NCBI GenBank assembly: GCA_022545705.1
Contig: JACZQN010000005.1
Location: 1 to 47,458 of the forward strand
Direction: 5' to 3'
Source of the DNA: Nitrospirota bacterium
GTDB lineage: Bacteria; Nitrospirota; Nitrospiria; Nitrospirales; Nitrospiraceae
DNA length: 47,458 nt
Part shown: in pieces, positions 33,243-45,618 of the stretch
Position numbering within the stretch: position 1 is the stretch's first letter
How the letters are laid out: every line of letters starts with the position of its first letter
The notes under the pieces: model-generated
Database searches by the model: none
Told to the model about the DNA's origin: nothing
The model's input: only the letters and a program-made list of their open reading frames with translations
Position numbers and translations under genes: made by a program

Positions 33243-33770
33243 TTAGTAGTACCGGGTCACTTCAAACCGAAACAGGTCTACAGGGTCGTCCGCGCCGAGG
33301 CCGGCCTTTTGCCTCGCGGTTGCCAGTTGTTCGTCCACCGACTCGATTCCTTCAATGTCCGGCAGCAGCACGCTGTGGCGATCCCCCGATCGGACGATGA
33401 TGCCGTAGCGACGAGGATCGAGCGCTGCCAGATCCTGCACCGGCTCGGATTGCCCCAACACGTCCACGGAGATGAGCAGTCCGCCCAGCTCCGATTCCTC
33501 AAGCGGAGGGAACCGAGGGTCGCGGGTGGCCGCGCCCACCGCGTTGTGGATCACCTCGGCGGCCAACGTCGGGTGAGCCGGTTCTGTTGTGCCCAGACAT
33601 CCCCGGAGTTGGCCGTGCTGTTTCAAGCACACGAACACGCCAGCCCGGTTCCGCGCGGCCGGCATCTCGACGAACAGGCCCTCCGGCGGTTCAATGGAGT
33701 ACCTTTCTCTGATGTACGTCGTGATCGCCTGTTCCGCCAGTCTGACAAGCGGATGTGAGGACTCGGACAT
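33243..33770 (-). CDS. AMMECR1-family protein
   Basis: A 175-residue protein with the family's hallmark LRGCLGT in GQLRGCLGTTEPAHP. Other conserved parts are GVFVCLKQHG, NAVGAATRDPRFPPLEESEL, ISVDVLGQSEPV, RRYGIIVRSGDRHSVLLPDIEGI and the late DPVDLFRFEVTRYY. AMMECR1 homologues occur in all domains; the bacterial protein has no firm function. Radical-SAM and MEMO-type genes often accompany it in other genomes; here neighbours are DUF1015 and a prenyl synthase. The N-terminus is short, with no signal peptide. Confidence 0.9.
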   Translation of the reverse strand: MSESSHPLVRLAEQAITTYIRERYSIEPPEGLFVEMPAARNRAGVFVCLKQHGQLRGCLGTTEPAHPTLAAEVIHNAVGAATRDPRFPPLEESELGGLLISVDVLGQSEPVQDLAALDPRRYGIIVRSGDRHSVLLPDIEGIESVDEQLATARQKAGLGADDPVDLFRFEVTRYY

Positions 33771-33917
33771 TGGTTTTCCGGTACTCGTTCAGTCGGGCCT
33801 CCCAGCCGGCGCTCATGCGCGAAAAACACTCCCCGATGACGCTCTGGTGCATGCGGACGTATACTACATGGAGTGGAATCGTGATGGAGACCGCTGTGCA
33901 CGCGGTCATGCGTGATG

Positions 33918-34922
33918 CTAACGGTCGCGGCTCACCATATAGTCCGCGACGATCGAGAGCGCTCGTTTTGGAGAGGAATCTTCGAACATGGCCAGATCCA
34001 GGTTAGCGGCGATCACGAACGTGCGTGCGCGCTCCATGGCGTAATCCATGGAGCCGTACTCCTGCATGAGGGTGGTGATTCTGAGAAGATCTTCCTCCGT
34101 CAGCGACCGGGTCTCCATGCGGTCCTTGATCATCTGCTTGTCCTGCTCCGGGCAATGCTGCAGCAAGTGTAGGAGCGGAAGCGTGGCTTTGCCCTGCCGT
34201 AAGTCCTGCCCGAGGGACTTCCCCAATTGGTCACCGTTCGCGGCATAATCGAGCGTATCGTCCGCGACCTGAAAGGCGATACCGATGTGCTGCCCGAACT
34301 GAAACAATGCCTCCTGCTGTTCGTCTCCCGCGCCGCCGATAATGGCGCCGATCCGGCAGGAGGCCGCGATTAACCCGGCGGTTTTGTGCTCAACAATGCG
34401 CAAATACTCGCTCTCCGAGACCAGCGGACTCCCGTTGTAATAGAGTTGAAGAACCTCCCCTTCAGCCATCTTCCGGCATGCCTCGGAGAGCACTTCGTTG
34501 ATCGCCTGGTTTCGGAATCCAACGATCTGACAAATCGCCTTCGAATAGAGGTAGTCTCCTACGAGGATACTGACCTGGTTGCCCCACACTCTGCGCGCAG
34601 TTTGTCGGCCTCGACGAAGGTCGGCCTCGTCTACGACATCGTCGTGCAGGAGCGTCGCCGTGTGGATAAACTCGACGAGGCTGCCGAGGAGAAGCGGATC
34701 ACGACCGTGGTATCCGCACAGTCGGGCGCAGAGGAGGAGAAGAAGGGGGCGAATACGTTTCCCGCCGCTACTCAGGATGTGGGCGGCAACCGTATTGACA
34801 AGCGAGACCGTTGAGTCCAGGTTCTTGCGGCCTTGGTCCTCGACCCCCTCGAGCTCCTCCCGGTAGGCCTCCCAGACATCCGCCATCGTCTGGAGCGCGG
34901 AGGTCGCAGGTCCATTTTTCAT
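33918..34922 (-). CDS. ispB: Polyprenyl (octaprenyl-type) diphosphate synthase
   Basis: A 334-residue trans-prenyltransferase that adds isopentenyl units to allylic diphosphates to make the side chain of a quinone. The first Asp-rich motif is in LLHDDVVDEADLRRGR and the second in QVADDTLDY. GGKRIRPLLLLLCARL and KTAGLIAASCRIGA are standard landmarks. I use ATG 34922; 14 more residues upstream have no conserved content. Length and the Ala/Thr residues ahead of the first motif suggest a long-chain product, but chain length cannot be fixed from the text. It is divergent to gltB. Confidence 0.9.
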   Translation of the reverse strand: MKNGPATSALQTMADVWEAYREELEGVEDQGRKNLDSTVSLVNTVAAHILSSGGKRIRPLLLLLCARLCGYHGRDPLLLGSLVEFIHTATLLHDDVVDEADLRRGRQTARRVWGNQVSILVGDYLYSKAICQIVGFRNQAINEVLSEACRKMAEGEVLQLYYNGSPLVSESEYLRIVEHKTAGLIAASCRIGAIIGGAGDEQQEALFQFGQHIGIAFQVADDTLDYAANGDQLGKSLGQDLRQGKATLPLLHLLQHCPEQDKQMIKDRMETRSLTEEDLLRITTLMQEYGSMDYAMERARTFVIAANLDLAMFEDSSPKRALSIVADYMVSRDR

Positions 34923-35190
34923 GGCCGGATAGTAGGGGCAGGAACTGGTCTTTGTCAAGCACACGAACCGGACACTCCAATGCGAGGAAAGTGTGTGAAA
35001 AGACGTTCGCTTGAACCCCGATTGGCTTGACAGGACAGCGTTTTATCCAGTAAGTTGGCATCTCGATTGGCTGGTGGCCTGGACCATCGCTGAAGGCGGG
35101 GCCTGACGGTCGAAAAAGCCTTCGTCCAAGCGGCCATCTGCGCTGTTCCAGCTGAACCACACGCGCAGATCGGACGGAACGGAATCGCCC

Positions 35191-39733
<4,543 letters not shown>

Positions 39734-39741
<8 letters not shown>

Positions 39742-41149
39742 TCCCAAAGGCTTCATGAAATATGCCCGTGAGGGCCCCAAGCGGCGGCCGGTCGAGCTGC
39801 GCCTCATGGATTGGAAGGAATTCTACGAGCCGATCTCCGAGGACAAGCTCAAGGCCCAGGGCGCACGCTGCATGGACTGCGGGGTGCCGTTCTGCCAAAG
39901 CCATAATGGCTGCCCGGTCGTGAACCTGATTCCAGAGTGGAACGATATGGTCCATCGCGGTCGCTGGGAAGACGCGCTCAAGGCCCTCCATACGACGAAC
40001 AACTTCCCTGAGTTCACCGGGCGTCTCTGCCCAGCCCCCTGCGAGTCTGCCTGCGTCCTCGCCATTAACGAGGATCCGGTGTCGATCCGGATCATCGAAT
40101 GGAACATCATCGATCGGGGATTCGATGAAGGGTGGGTCCAGCCCATACTCCCGGTCTCGCACACCGGGAAGGCAGTCGCGGTCGTCGGCTCGGGCCCGGC
40201 CGGACTTACCGCCGCGCAGCAACTTGCTCGTGCGGGCCACAGCGTGACCGTTTTCGAGAAGGCAGACCGCATCGGAGGGCTGCTGCGTTACGGGATCCCC
40301 GAATTCAAGATGGAGAAATGGGTCATCGACCGGAGGCTGGAACAGATGCAGGCTGAGGGGGTCCAGTTCAAGACCGGTGTCCACGTGGGCGTGGATATCG
40401 ATGCAGAGACCTTGCGACGCCAGTACGACGCGATCTGCCTCGCCATGGGAGCCGAGCAGGCCCGCGAGTTGCCCGTTCCCGGTCGAGAACTGAAAGGGGT
40501 CCATTTGGCCATGGATTACCTGACCCAGCAGAACAAACGGAACGCCGGCGACTCGATCCTCGAGGAACCGATCACCGCCAAAGGGAAGCGCGTCGTGATC
40601 CTCGGTGGTGGGGACACGGGTTCGGATTGCTTGGGTACGACCCATCGTCAAGGCTGCACGGAAGTCCATCAGTTCGAGTTGCTTCCCGAGCCTCCGCCTC
40701 AGCGGGCGGAATCCACCCCCTGGCCGCTGTGGCCCATGCAGCTTCGAAGTTCGCACGCCCATGAAGAGGGGTGCGACCGGCAGTGGAGCGTCTCGACGAC
40801 GAGATTTACCGGACACAACGGCCAGGTCACCAAGCTCCACGCCAGCCGGGTTTCCTTCGAAAACGGGAAGTTTACGCCGGTCCCGAACAGCGAGGTTGAA
40901 ATGGAGGCAGACTTGGTGCTGCTTGCCATGGGGTTTACAGGTCCGGTGAAGCATGGTCTCCTGGACAGCCTCGGCGTTCAGTACGATGCCCGCGGCAACG
41001 CGGCAGTGGACGAAAACTGCATGACGAACGTGCCTGGCGTTTTCGCCGGTGGTGACGTCAAGCGCGGGGCTTCACTCATCGTGTGGGCGATCGCCGAGGG
41101 CCGCAAAATGGCGGCGGGGGTAGATACGTACTTGCACGCGCGACACTAG
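39734..41149 (+). CDS. gltD: Glutamate synthase small subunit (GTG start)
   Basis: A 471-residue subunit that passes electrons from NAD(P)H through FAD and [4Fe-4S] clusters to GltB. Cluster cysteines are in [10 protein letters not shown] and [10 protein letters not shown]. The FAD site is [14 protein letters not shown] and the second nucleotide site is [15 protein letters not shown]. Late marks are LLAMGFTGP and [19 protein letters not shown]. The frame is open further upstream inside gltB. GTG at 39734 gives [14 protein letters not shown], the usual GltD start, eight bases before the gltB stop, with AAGGAAAAGG upstream. Coupled with gltB in one operon. Confidence 0.95.
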
Positions 41150-41225
41150 GTTCCCTCTGACTCTTCGAATAAGTTTCCTCGACCTCCAGCCTCTTCACGA
41201 TGCATCACCGTTCGGCTGAGCTGTT

Positions 41226-42335
41226 GTGAGGACAAAGCTCGCCAAATGGTCGGTCCTCCTCCTCCTCCTGCTCGGGTTACCGCTGCTCGGCGTGGCTCTG
41301 GCCGGGCATCCGCTGGACCGCTACCTGGAATTCCCTCCCATCACCCGTTACGTTGAGCACGCCCCCCTTTCCCGGCTGATGTTCGTGGGGCTGACCGTCT
41401 TCGTGCTCGGGACGACCGGACCGTTTCTCCTGAAAATTCTCACGAGCCCGTTGCCGGCTGTGACCGGGAGCTTGGCACGTCATCCGTTTCCCTGGTGGGG
41501 CTGGCTCGGCGTCGGCATCACGGTGGTGGCGTGGGTGCTGGCATGGAACCGGTTCGCGTGGCTCGGTGAGCTGCAGCGGCACACCTTCACTCCGCTCTGG
41601 ATCGGCTACATCCTCGTCGTCAATGCGCTGGCGTTCGGGCGCAGCGGCCGATGTCTGCTGCTGGACCGGCCGCGGTTTGTTCTTGCCCTGTTCCCGCTCA
41701 GCGCCGCGTTCTGGTGGTTCTTCGAGTATCTCAACCGCTTCGTGCAGAACTGGTACTATGAGGGGATCAGCGACATCGGGCCGCTGGAATACTTTCTGTA
41801 CGCAACGCCGCCCTTTGCGACTGTGCTGCCGGCCGTTTTGAGCACGACCGAATGGCTGGCCACGTTTTCGCGACTCGATGCACCGCTCCGGAACCTTTGG
41901 CCGATTCGAATCCCCTTGACGCGGGTGGCTGGATGGGCAGTGCTGCTCGTGTCGGGAGCGGGGCTCATGGGGATCGGCCTGTGGCCCGATTACCTGTTCC
42001 CGCTGCTCTGGATCTCCCCGCTGCTGGTCATCACGGCGCTCCAGGCGATTCGCGGCGAGGAGACGGTCTTTGCGCGCCTCAGGCACGGCGACTGGCGACC
42101 GGTCTGGGTCCCGGCGCTGGCGGCCCTCCTCTGCGGGTTCTTCTGGGAACTCTGGAACTTCGGCAGCCTCGCGCACTGGGAGTACGCCGTGCCCTACGTG
42201 CACGAGTTCCAGCTCTTCGAGATGCCGCTGCTCGGCTATGCTGGCTATCTGCCGTTTGGCTTGGAATGTGTGGTGATCGCGGCGTTCCTTCTCCCTTCGC
42301 AAGCGCGAAACAGCAGAGAGAACCAACGAGGGTGA
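41226..42335 (+). CDS. Polytopic membrane protein of unknown function
   Basis: A 369-residue integral membrane protein beginning with GTG. I count about nine hydrophobic segments of helix length, starting at LLLLLLGLPLLGVALAG. Aromatic-rich loops stand out: WWFFEYLNRFVQNWYYEG and CGFFWELWNFGSLAHWEYAVP, with repeated WE/WW and Phe-Trp pairs, which suggest a buried binding site or membrane-interface position. I do not recognise the family. It follows gltD by 76 bases in the same direction but has no clear link to nitrogen assimilation. The GTG has only a weak ribosome site, so the start is uncertain. Confidence 0.6.
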   Translation: MRTKLAKWSVLLLLLLGLPLLGVALAGHPLDRYLEFPPITRYVEHAPLSRLMFVGLTVFVLGTTGPFLLKILTSPLPAVTGSLARHPFPWWGWLGVGITVVAWVLAWNRFAWLGELQRHTFTPLWIGYILVVNALAFGRSGRCLLLDRPRFVLALFPLSAAFWWFFEYLNRFVQNWYYEGISDIGPLEYFLYATPPFATVLPAVLSTTEWLATFSRLDAPLRNLWPIRIPLTRVAGWAVLLVSGAGLMGIGLWPDYLFPLLWISPLLVITALQAIRGEETVFARLRHGDWRPVWVPALAALLCGFFWELWNFGSLAHWEYAVPYVHEFQLFEMPLLGYAGYLPFGLECVVIAAFLLPSQARNSRENQRG

Positions 42336-42509
42336 TGAAGACACAGAGGCGGGTCTGTGCGCGTGAGAGCCTGGACACGCACGAAGCCCAACTTGCCGGC
42401 CGGTTTGCGCTCGCCGTCGGACATCTCCGCGATGAAGAGCTCGAGATTCGCCGGGTGGGGTCTACGCACTGCCGTTGGCAGGCAACCCTCAGCGCTGCTT
42501 CCACCGGCA

Positions 42510-43271
42510 TTACACTTTGCCTGACGCCGCCAGCGCCTTGCTGATCTCGGCGATCAGCCGACGCTCGATTTCTGCTTGCTCCTCGGGCCCCACAGGGAGA
42601 ATTCGGCCTCCCTGTGTGATTTTCTCAAAATCAGCCTTCACCTTGAGGCGGGTCTTCTTCGAGGACAGCTTTTGAAGAGACACAAGGTACTGGTTGCGAA
42701 ATCCTGCCTGTTCCAAGGATGCCGGGGCGGAGACCTTGCGGCTGGTCACGTAGACTGCGGTGTTTTCCGTTTGGAGACTGACTTGAAGCTTGTATCCATT
42801 ACGAGACAGGGCTTTTTCTACAGCCTTGCTGACCAACCTGAGCGGCTTTGACAGATCCTTCGTCTGACTCCCCTTCTCTTCGACGCGCAGGATTGGGATG
42901 GCCCGCGCACGCTCCGAGGCGATGCGCTGATTCTCTACGGCCAGCTTCCGGTTCTTCGAGACCTCTGCCGCCAGTTGTGCAGCTTGCGCCTTGCGCTGGG
43001 CTTCCACGCGTTTCGTGCGCTTCCGGGCCTCGCGTAACTCTTGGTTGAGCAGGTTGATCTGTTGTTGCATCACTTTGTTGCCGTCCTGCAGCGACACAAG
43101 GACGGAGTCGAGCTTCGCCACCTGCTTGCGCAGGGCCTGGTTTTCGCGCACGAGCGGCGATTCGTCCTGCTTGCAGCCGATGGTTGTGAGGGTGAAGCCT
43201 GCCAAGATGATGAGTCCTGCCAAGGGAGCGCGCAACTGCCAGGCAAGCTGAAGACAGTCAGGTCTTGTCAT
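42510..43271 (-). CDS. Coiled-coil lipoprotein of unknown function
   Basis: A 253-residue protein with a lipoprotein signal (hydrophobic LAGLIILAGFTLTTIGC, Cys as likely lipid site). Residues ~35-140 form a coiled coil rich in Gln, Lys, Arg and Glu (NQALRKQVAKLDSVL; LNQELREARKRTKRVEAQRK). A globular C-terminal domain follows (LRLVSKAVEKALSRNGYKLQVSLQ; KADFEKITQGGRILPVGP). ATG 43271 gives the best lipoprotein signal; an earlier in-frame ATG is at 43325. The domain and protein are unfamiliar to me. It is divergent from the exported protein gene 43481-44128. Confidence 0.65.
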   Translation of the reverse strand: MTRPDCLQLAWQLRAPLAGLIILAGFTLTTIGCKQDESPLVRENQALRKQVAKLDSVLVSLQDGNKVMQQQINLLNQELREARKRTKRVEAQRKAQAAQLAAEVSKNRKLAVENQRIASERARAIPILRVEEKGSQTKDLSKPLRLVSKAVEKALSRNGYKLQVSLQTENTAVYVTSRKVSAPASLEQAGFRNQYLVSLQKLSSKKTRLKVKADFEKITQGGRILPVGPEEQAEIERRLIAEISKALAASGKV

Positions 43272-43480
43272 GGAAGGAGAAGTGTTCTCGTTTGAGAGAG
43301 CCACTGGCCTGACGGGCTTTGGCATTCGAGGACCATGTCACGAACCAGCGCCGTGTCCGACGCGTCCTGCTGTCGAGGGTCGTTTCGGCGGATTCTAGGA
43401 CCGTTTCGCATTGAATGCAAACTTCGCGGCTTCACGAGATCAAGGTCGCACCTCGTTGACCCAGATCCATCCACCGGGCT

Positions 43481-44128
43481 ATGTTGATCGGTATGCGCGC
43501 TCAGCGGCATACGCGGATGCTTATGATCGCCGTCACGCTCGGCTTGTGGGCAGCTCCCGCGTTCTCTGTTGCTGCAGACCTGGGGCGCGAGAAGCTCGAG
43601 AAGGTCCCGCCCGAGGAGTATCCGATTTACGATCGCGTCGTTGAGGCGAAATTTCTGACATCCCAGACCAGACTCGTCATCATCGACCGGTTGACGGTTG
43701 GGGAGTTGAGGCCGGATCTGCCGCCCCCCACATGGGAATTTTTCACAGAGTTTGATTTCTTCGCTGGGAAGTTGCAGCCCGAGACTGTGACCGATTTTCT
43801 CTTCAAGACACGCCGCCGCTCACGTCTGGAAGCTCGGTTCAACTTCGGGGTGCGGTATCAATTCGCCTCGGATGGGGTGCTCGAAGAGCCGATGGTATTC
43901 CTCGCGCCTGTTCCTGCCGGTCTCACCCGGTTTGACCCCACCAGAATCGGCGTGCTGGGATTTTCCCGCGTTGGCTTCAACGCGCGAGAAGACCAGGCGA
44001 TAGTCTATGTCGGCGATTTCAGGCCCGATGGCAGCGGGGCGGGATTCCTGGTCTTGCTGCATCGCGTCGGGCACGAGTGGAAGATTACGGACACGGAGGT
44101 CCTGTGGGTCGCACGGGAAGACGAATAA
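43481..44128 (+). CDS. Exported protein of unknown function
   Basis: A 215-residue protein with a signal peptide: MRAQRHTRMLMIAVTLGLW from the ATG at 43493, then APAFSVAA and a likely cleavage before DLG. The mature part is beta-rich in appearance, with RLVIIDRLTVGEL, FFTEFDFFAGKLQPETV, FGVRYQFASDG, VLGFSRVGFNAREDQAIVYVGD and GFLVLLHRVGHEWKITDTEVLWV. The last segment (a hydrophobic strand, then Gly-His-Glu-Trp-Lys-Ile) looks like the final strands of an NTF2-like or SnoaL-like fold, but I cannot assign one. No ribosome site is visible before either ATG. Confidence 0.6.
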   Translation: MLIGMRAQRHTRMLMIAVTLGLWAAPAFSVAADLGREKLEKVPPEEYPIYDRVVEAKFLTSQTRLVIIDRLTVGELRPDLPPPTWEFFTEFDFFAGKLQPETVTDFLFKTRRRSRLEARFNFGVRYQFASDGVLEEPMVFLAPVPAGLTRFDPTRIGVLGFSRVGFNAREDQAIVYVGDFRPDGSGAGFLVLLHRVGHEWKITDTEVLWVAREDE

Positions 44129-44226
44129 GTCGCCCCAGTCGCATCACCCTTGACGCATCATGAGGTACGTGTGGCGCACGTCTCTCACTTGCCAACGCTC
44201 CCTCGCGGCTGTAGCATGGAGGAGAG

Positions 44227-44856
44227 ATGATTCGAAAAACGTTCCCGGTCCCACCCTTGGGGTGTAATTGTTCGATCCTCGGCGATCCCGTGACCAAGCA
44301 GGCGATCGTGGTGGACCCCGGAGGAGCCCACGAAGAGATCTTAGAGGAGATCCGTGTCCTGGGCCTCACGGTGGTTACCATTCTACACACGCATGCCCAC
44401 TTCGATCATTTTCTCGCCTCTGGCGAGATCAAAAAGGCGACCGGCGCCAATCTGTGCCTCCATCCGGAAGACCGCGAGCTCTGGGAGATGTTGGAGATGC
44501 AGTGCCGACTGTTCAATGTGCCGTACGTACCCGTGCCACCGCCGGATTACTGGTTGCAGGATGACGAGAAAATCATGCTCGGCGGTCTGGAAGGCTCAGC
44601 TTTTCACACGCCAGGGCATACGCCCGGATCGATGTGTTTTTACTTTCCTGACCAGAACCTCGTGCTCTCAGGCGACACGCTGTTTCGTGGTGGGATCGGG
44701 CGGACGGATCTCTGGGGTGGTGACTACCGTGCGATCGAGCGATCGATTCGAGAACGACTCTACGCGCTGGATGAAAAGACATGCGTGATTACCGGGCACG
44801 GGCCGGAGACTCAGATCGGACTTGAGAGAGAATCGAACCCGTTCATCAGTGGGTAA
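44227..44856 (+). CDS. MBL-fold metal hydrolase, glyoxalase II-like
   Basis: A 209-residue metallo-beta-lactamase-fold enzyme. The metal site has HTHAHFDH, the second-shell His of HTPGHTPGSMCFYF, the bridging Asp in LVLSGDTLFRGGIGRTDL, and the last His in ITGHGPETQIG. GCNCSILGDP near the N-terminus is typical of the YcbL/GloB-like group, which cleaves thioesters such as S-lactoylglutathione. The ATG has a good GGAGGAG ribosome site. It is a single gene between two exported proteins, and its substrate is not evident. Confidence 0.9.
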   Translation: MIRKTFPVPPLGCNCSILGDPVTKQAIVVDPGGAHEEILEEIRVLGLTVVTILHTHAHFDHFLASGEIKKATGANLCLHPEDRELWEMLEMQCRLFNVPYVPVPPPDYWLQDDEKIMLGGLEGSAFHTPGHTPGSMCFYFPDQNLVLSGDTLFRGGIGRTDLWGGDYRAIERSIRERLYALDEKTCVITGHGPETQIGLERESNPFISG

Positions 44857-44945
44857 CAGGACCGTAGGGCCACAGGAGGTGGGCCGAGCCGGCGCTTGAA
44901 GTCCAGGCCACGACTCGAGTCCACATTATATCCTTGGAGGGAATC

Positions 44946-45446
44946 ATGAAGCGTCTCGGGATGCTGCTTGTGCTGTCCGCGCTGGTGGGAATGAGCTTGA
45001 GTGTGTCAGGCGCAACTTCGGATTCCGGGGTCGCTCAAGTTGAGATCAAGGATGTGGAAGTGCGGGTGTCGGACCATGGTCCGGTCGTGCTGTTGAAGGC
45101 CGAAAATAAGGTGATCGCGATCTTTGTGGATCCGACGGTCGCGGGGTCAATCCAGGGTGTGCTGACCGGCCGGAAGACGAAGCGGCCGCTTTCCCATGAT
45201 CTGATGCACTCGATCCTGGAAGAATTCGGCGGAAAGGTGACCCAAGCTGTCATCACGTTGAAGGACAGCATTTACTATGGGGCGTTGACGGTCGTGTTGA
45301 AAGACAAATCCAAGGTGTTCGACAGTCGTTCATCTGATGCGATCGCGTTAGCCATCCACTCCAAAGCGCCAATCATTGTGGGCAGGGACCTCTTGGATTC
45401 AGCAGGTAAGAGGTTTCCGGATTCGTCGGGATCTGTAACCCTATAG
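44946..45446 (+). CDS. Bifunctional-nuclease-family (DUF151) protein with signal peptide
   Basis: A 166-residue protein. It starts at ATG 44946 with GGAGG 7 bases upstream; an upstream ATG at 44934 lacks this. The signal peptide is MKRLGMLLVLSALVGMSLSVSGA. The mature part carries the DUF151 pattern VLLKAENKVIAIFVDPTVAG, SHDLMHSILEEFGGKV, YYGALTVVLKDKSKVFDSRSSDAIALAI, with the conserved DSRXSDAIALA. Other DUF151 proteins are cytoplasmic and were reported as nucleases in plants; here export is predicted, which is unusual. A terminator-like hairpin follows. Confidence 0.85.
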   Translation: MKRLGMLLVLSALVGMSLSVSGATSDSGVAQVEIKDVEVRVSDHGPVVLLKAENKVIAIFVDPTVAGSIQGVLTGRKTKRPLSHDLMHSILEEFGGKVTQAVITLKDSIYYGALTVVLKDKSKVFDSRSSDAIALAIHSKAPIIVGRDLLDSAGKRFPDSSGSVTL

Positions 45447-45482
45447 CGTGCACTGTCCAGGATGAACTCACGCTCTCCTGAC

Positions 45483-45510
45483 GGAAGGGCGCTGCGGAGC
45501 CCTTCTTCCT
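45483..45510 (+). terminator. Rho-independent terminator-like hairpin after the DUF151 gene
   Basis: gaagggc (45484-45490) pairs with gcccttc (45499-45505) around an 8-base loop, followed by TTCCT. The T-tract is short and mixed with C, so termination would be modest. It fits as an end for the DUF151 transcript, leaving the HExxH gene with its own promoter. Confidence 0.6.
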
Positions 45511-45618
45511 AGCGACTTCTCAGTTGTGCCAGTCCAACGCTGACCAGTCCCGTTGCCGCACTGACTCTGATCCTCTTCGAACGGCCTTCACACGCCCGCA
45601 CGACCCAGCCTACGCCGC

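Noticed and set aside
35027-35032. TTGACA as a -35 box for gltB
   Set aside because: No acceptable -10 box lies 16-18 bases downstream (best is TAAGTT), so I do not call a promoter.
35056-35075. Possible sigma-54 (-24/-12) promoter before gltB (ttggca...tggc)
   Set aside because: The GG-to-GC spacing is one base off the strict 10-base rule, and the -12 element is weak.
41277-42344. 355-codon minus-strand open frame opposite the unknown membrane protein
   Set aside because: It is highly charged and repetitive in Arg, Glu, Gln and Pro, as expected from the complement of a membrane protein gene. The plus-strand frame has regular hydrophobic helices.
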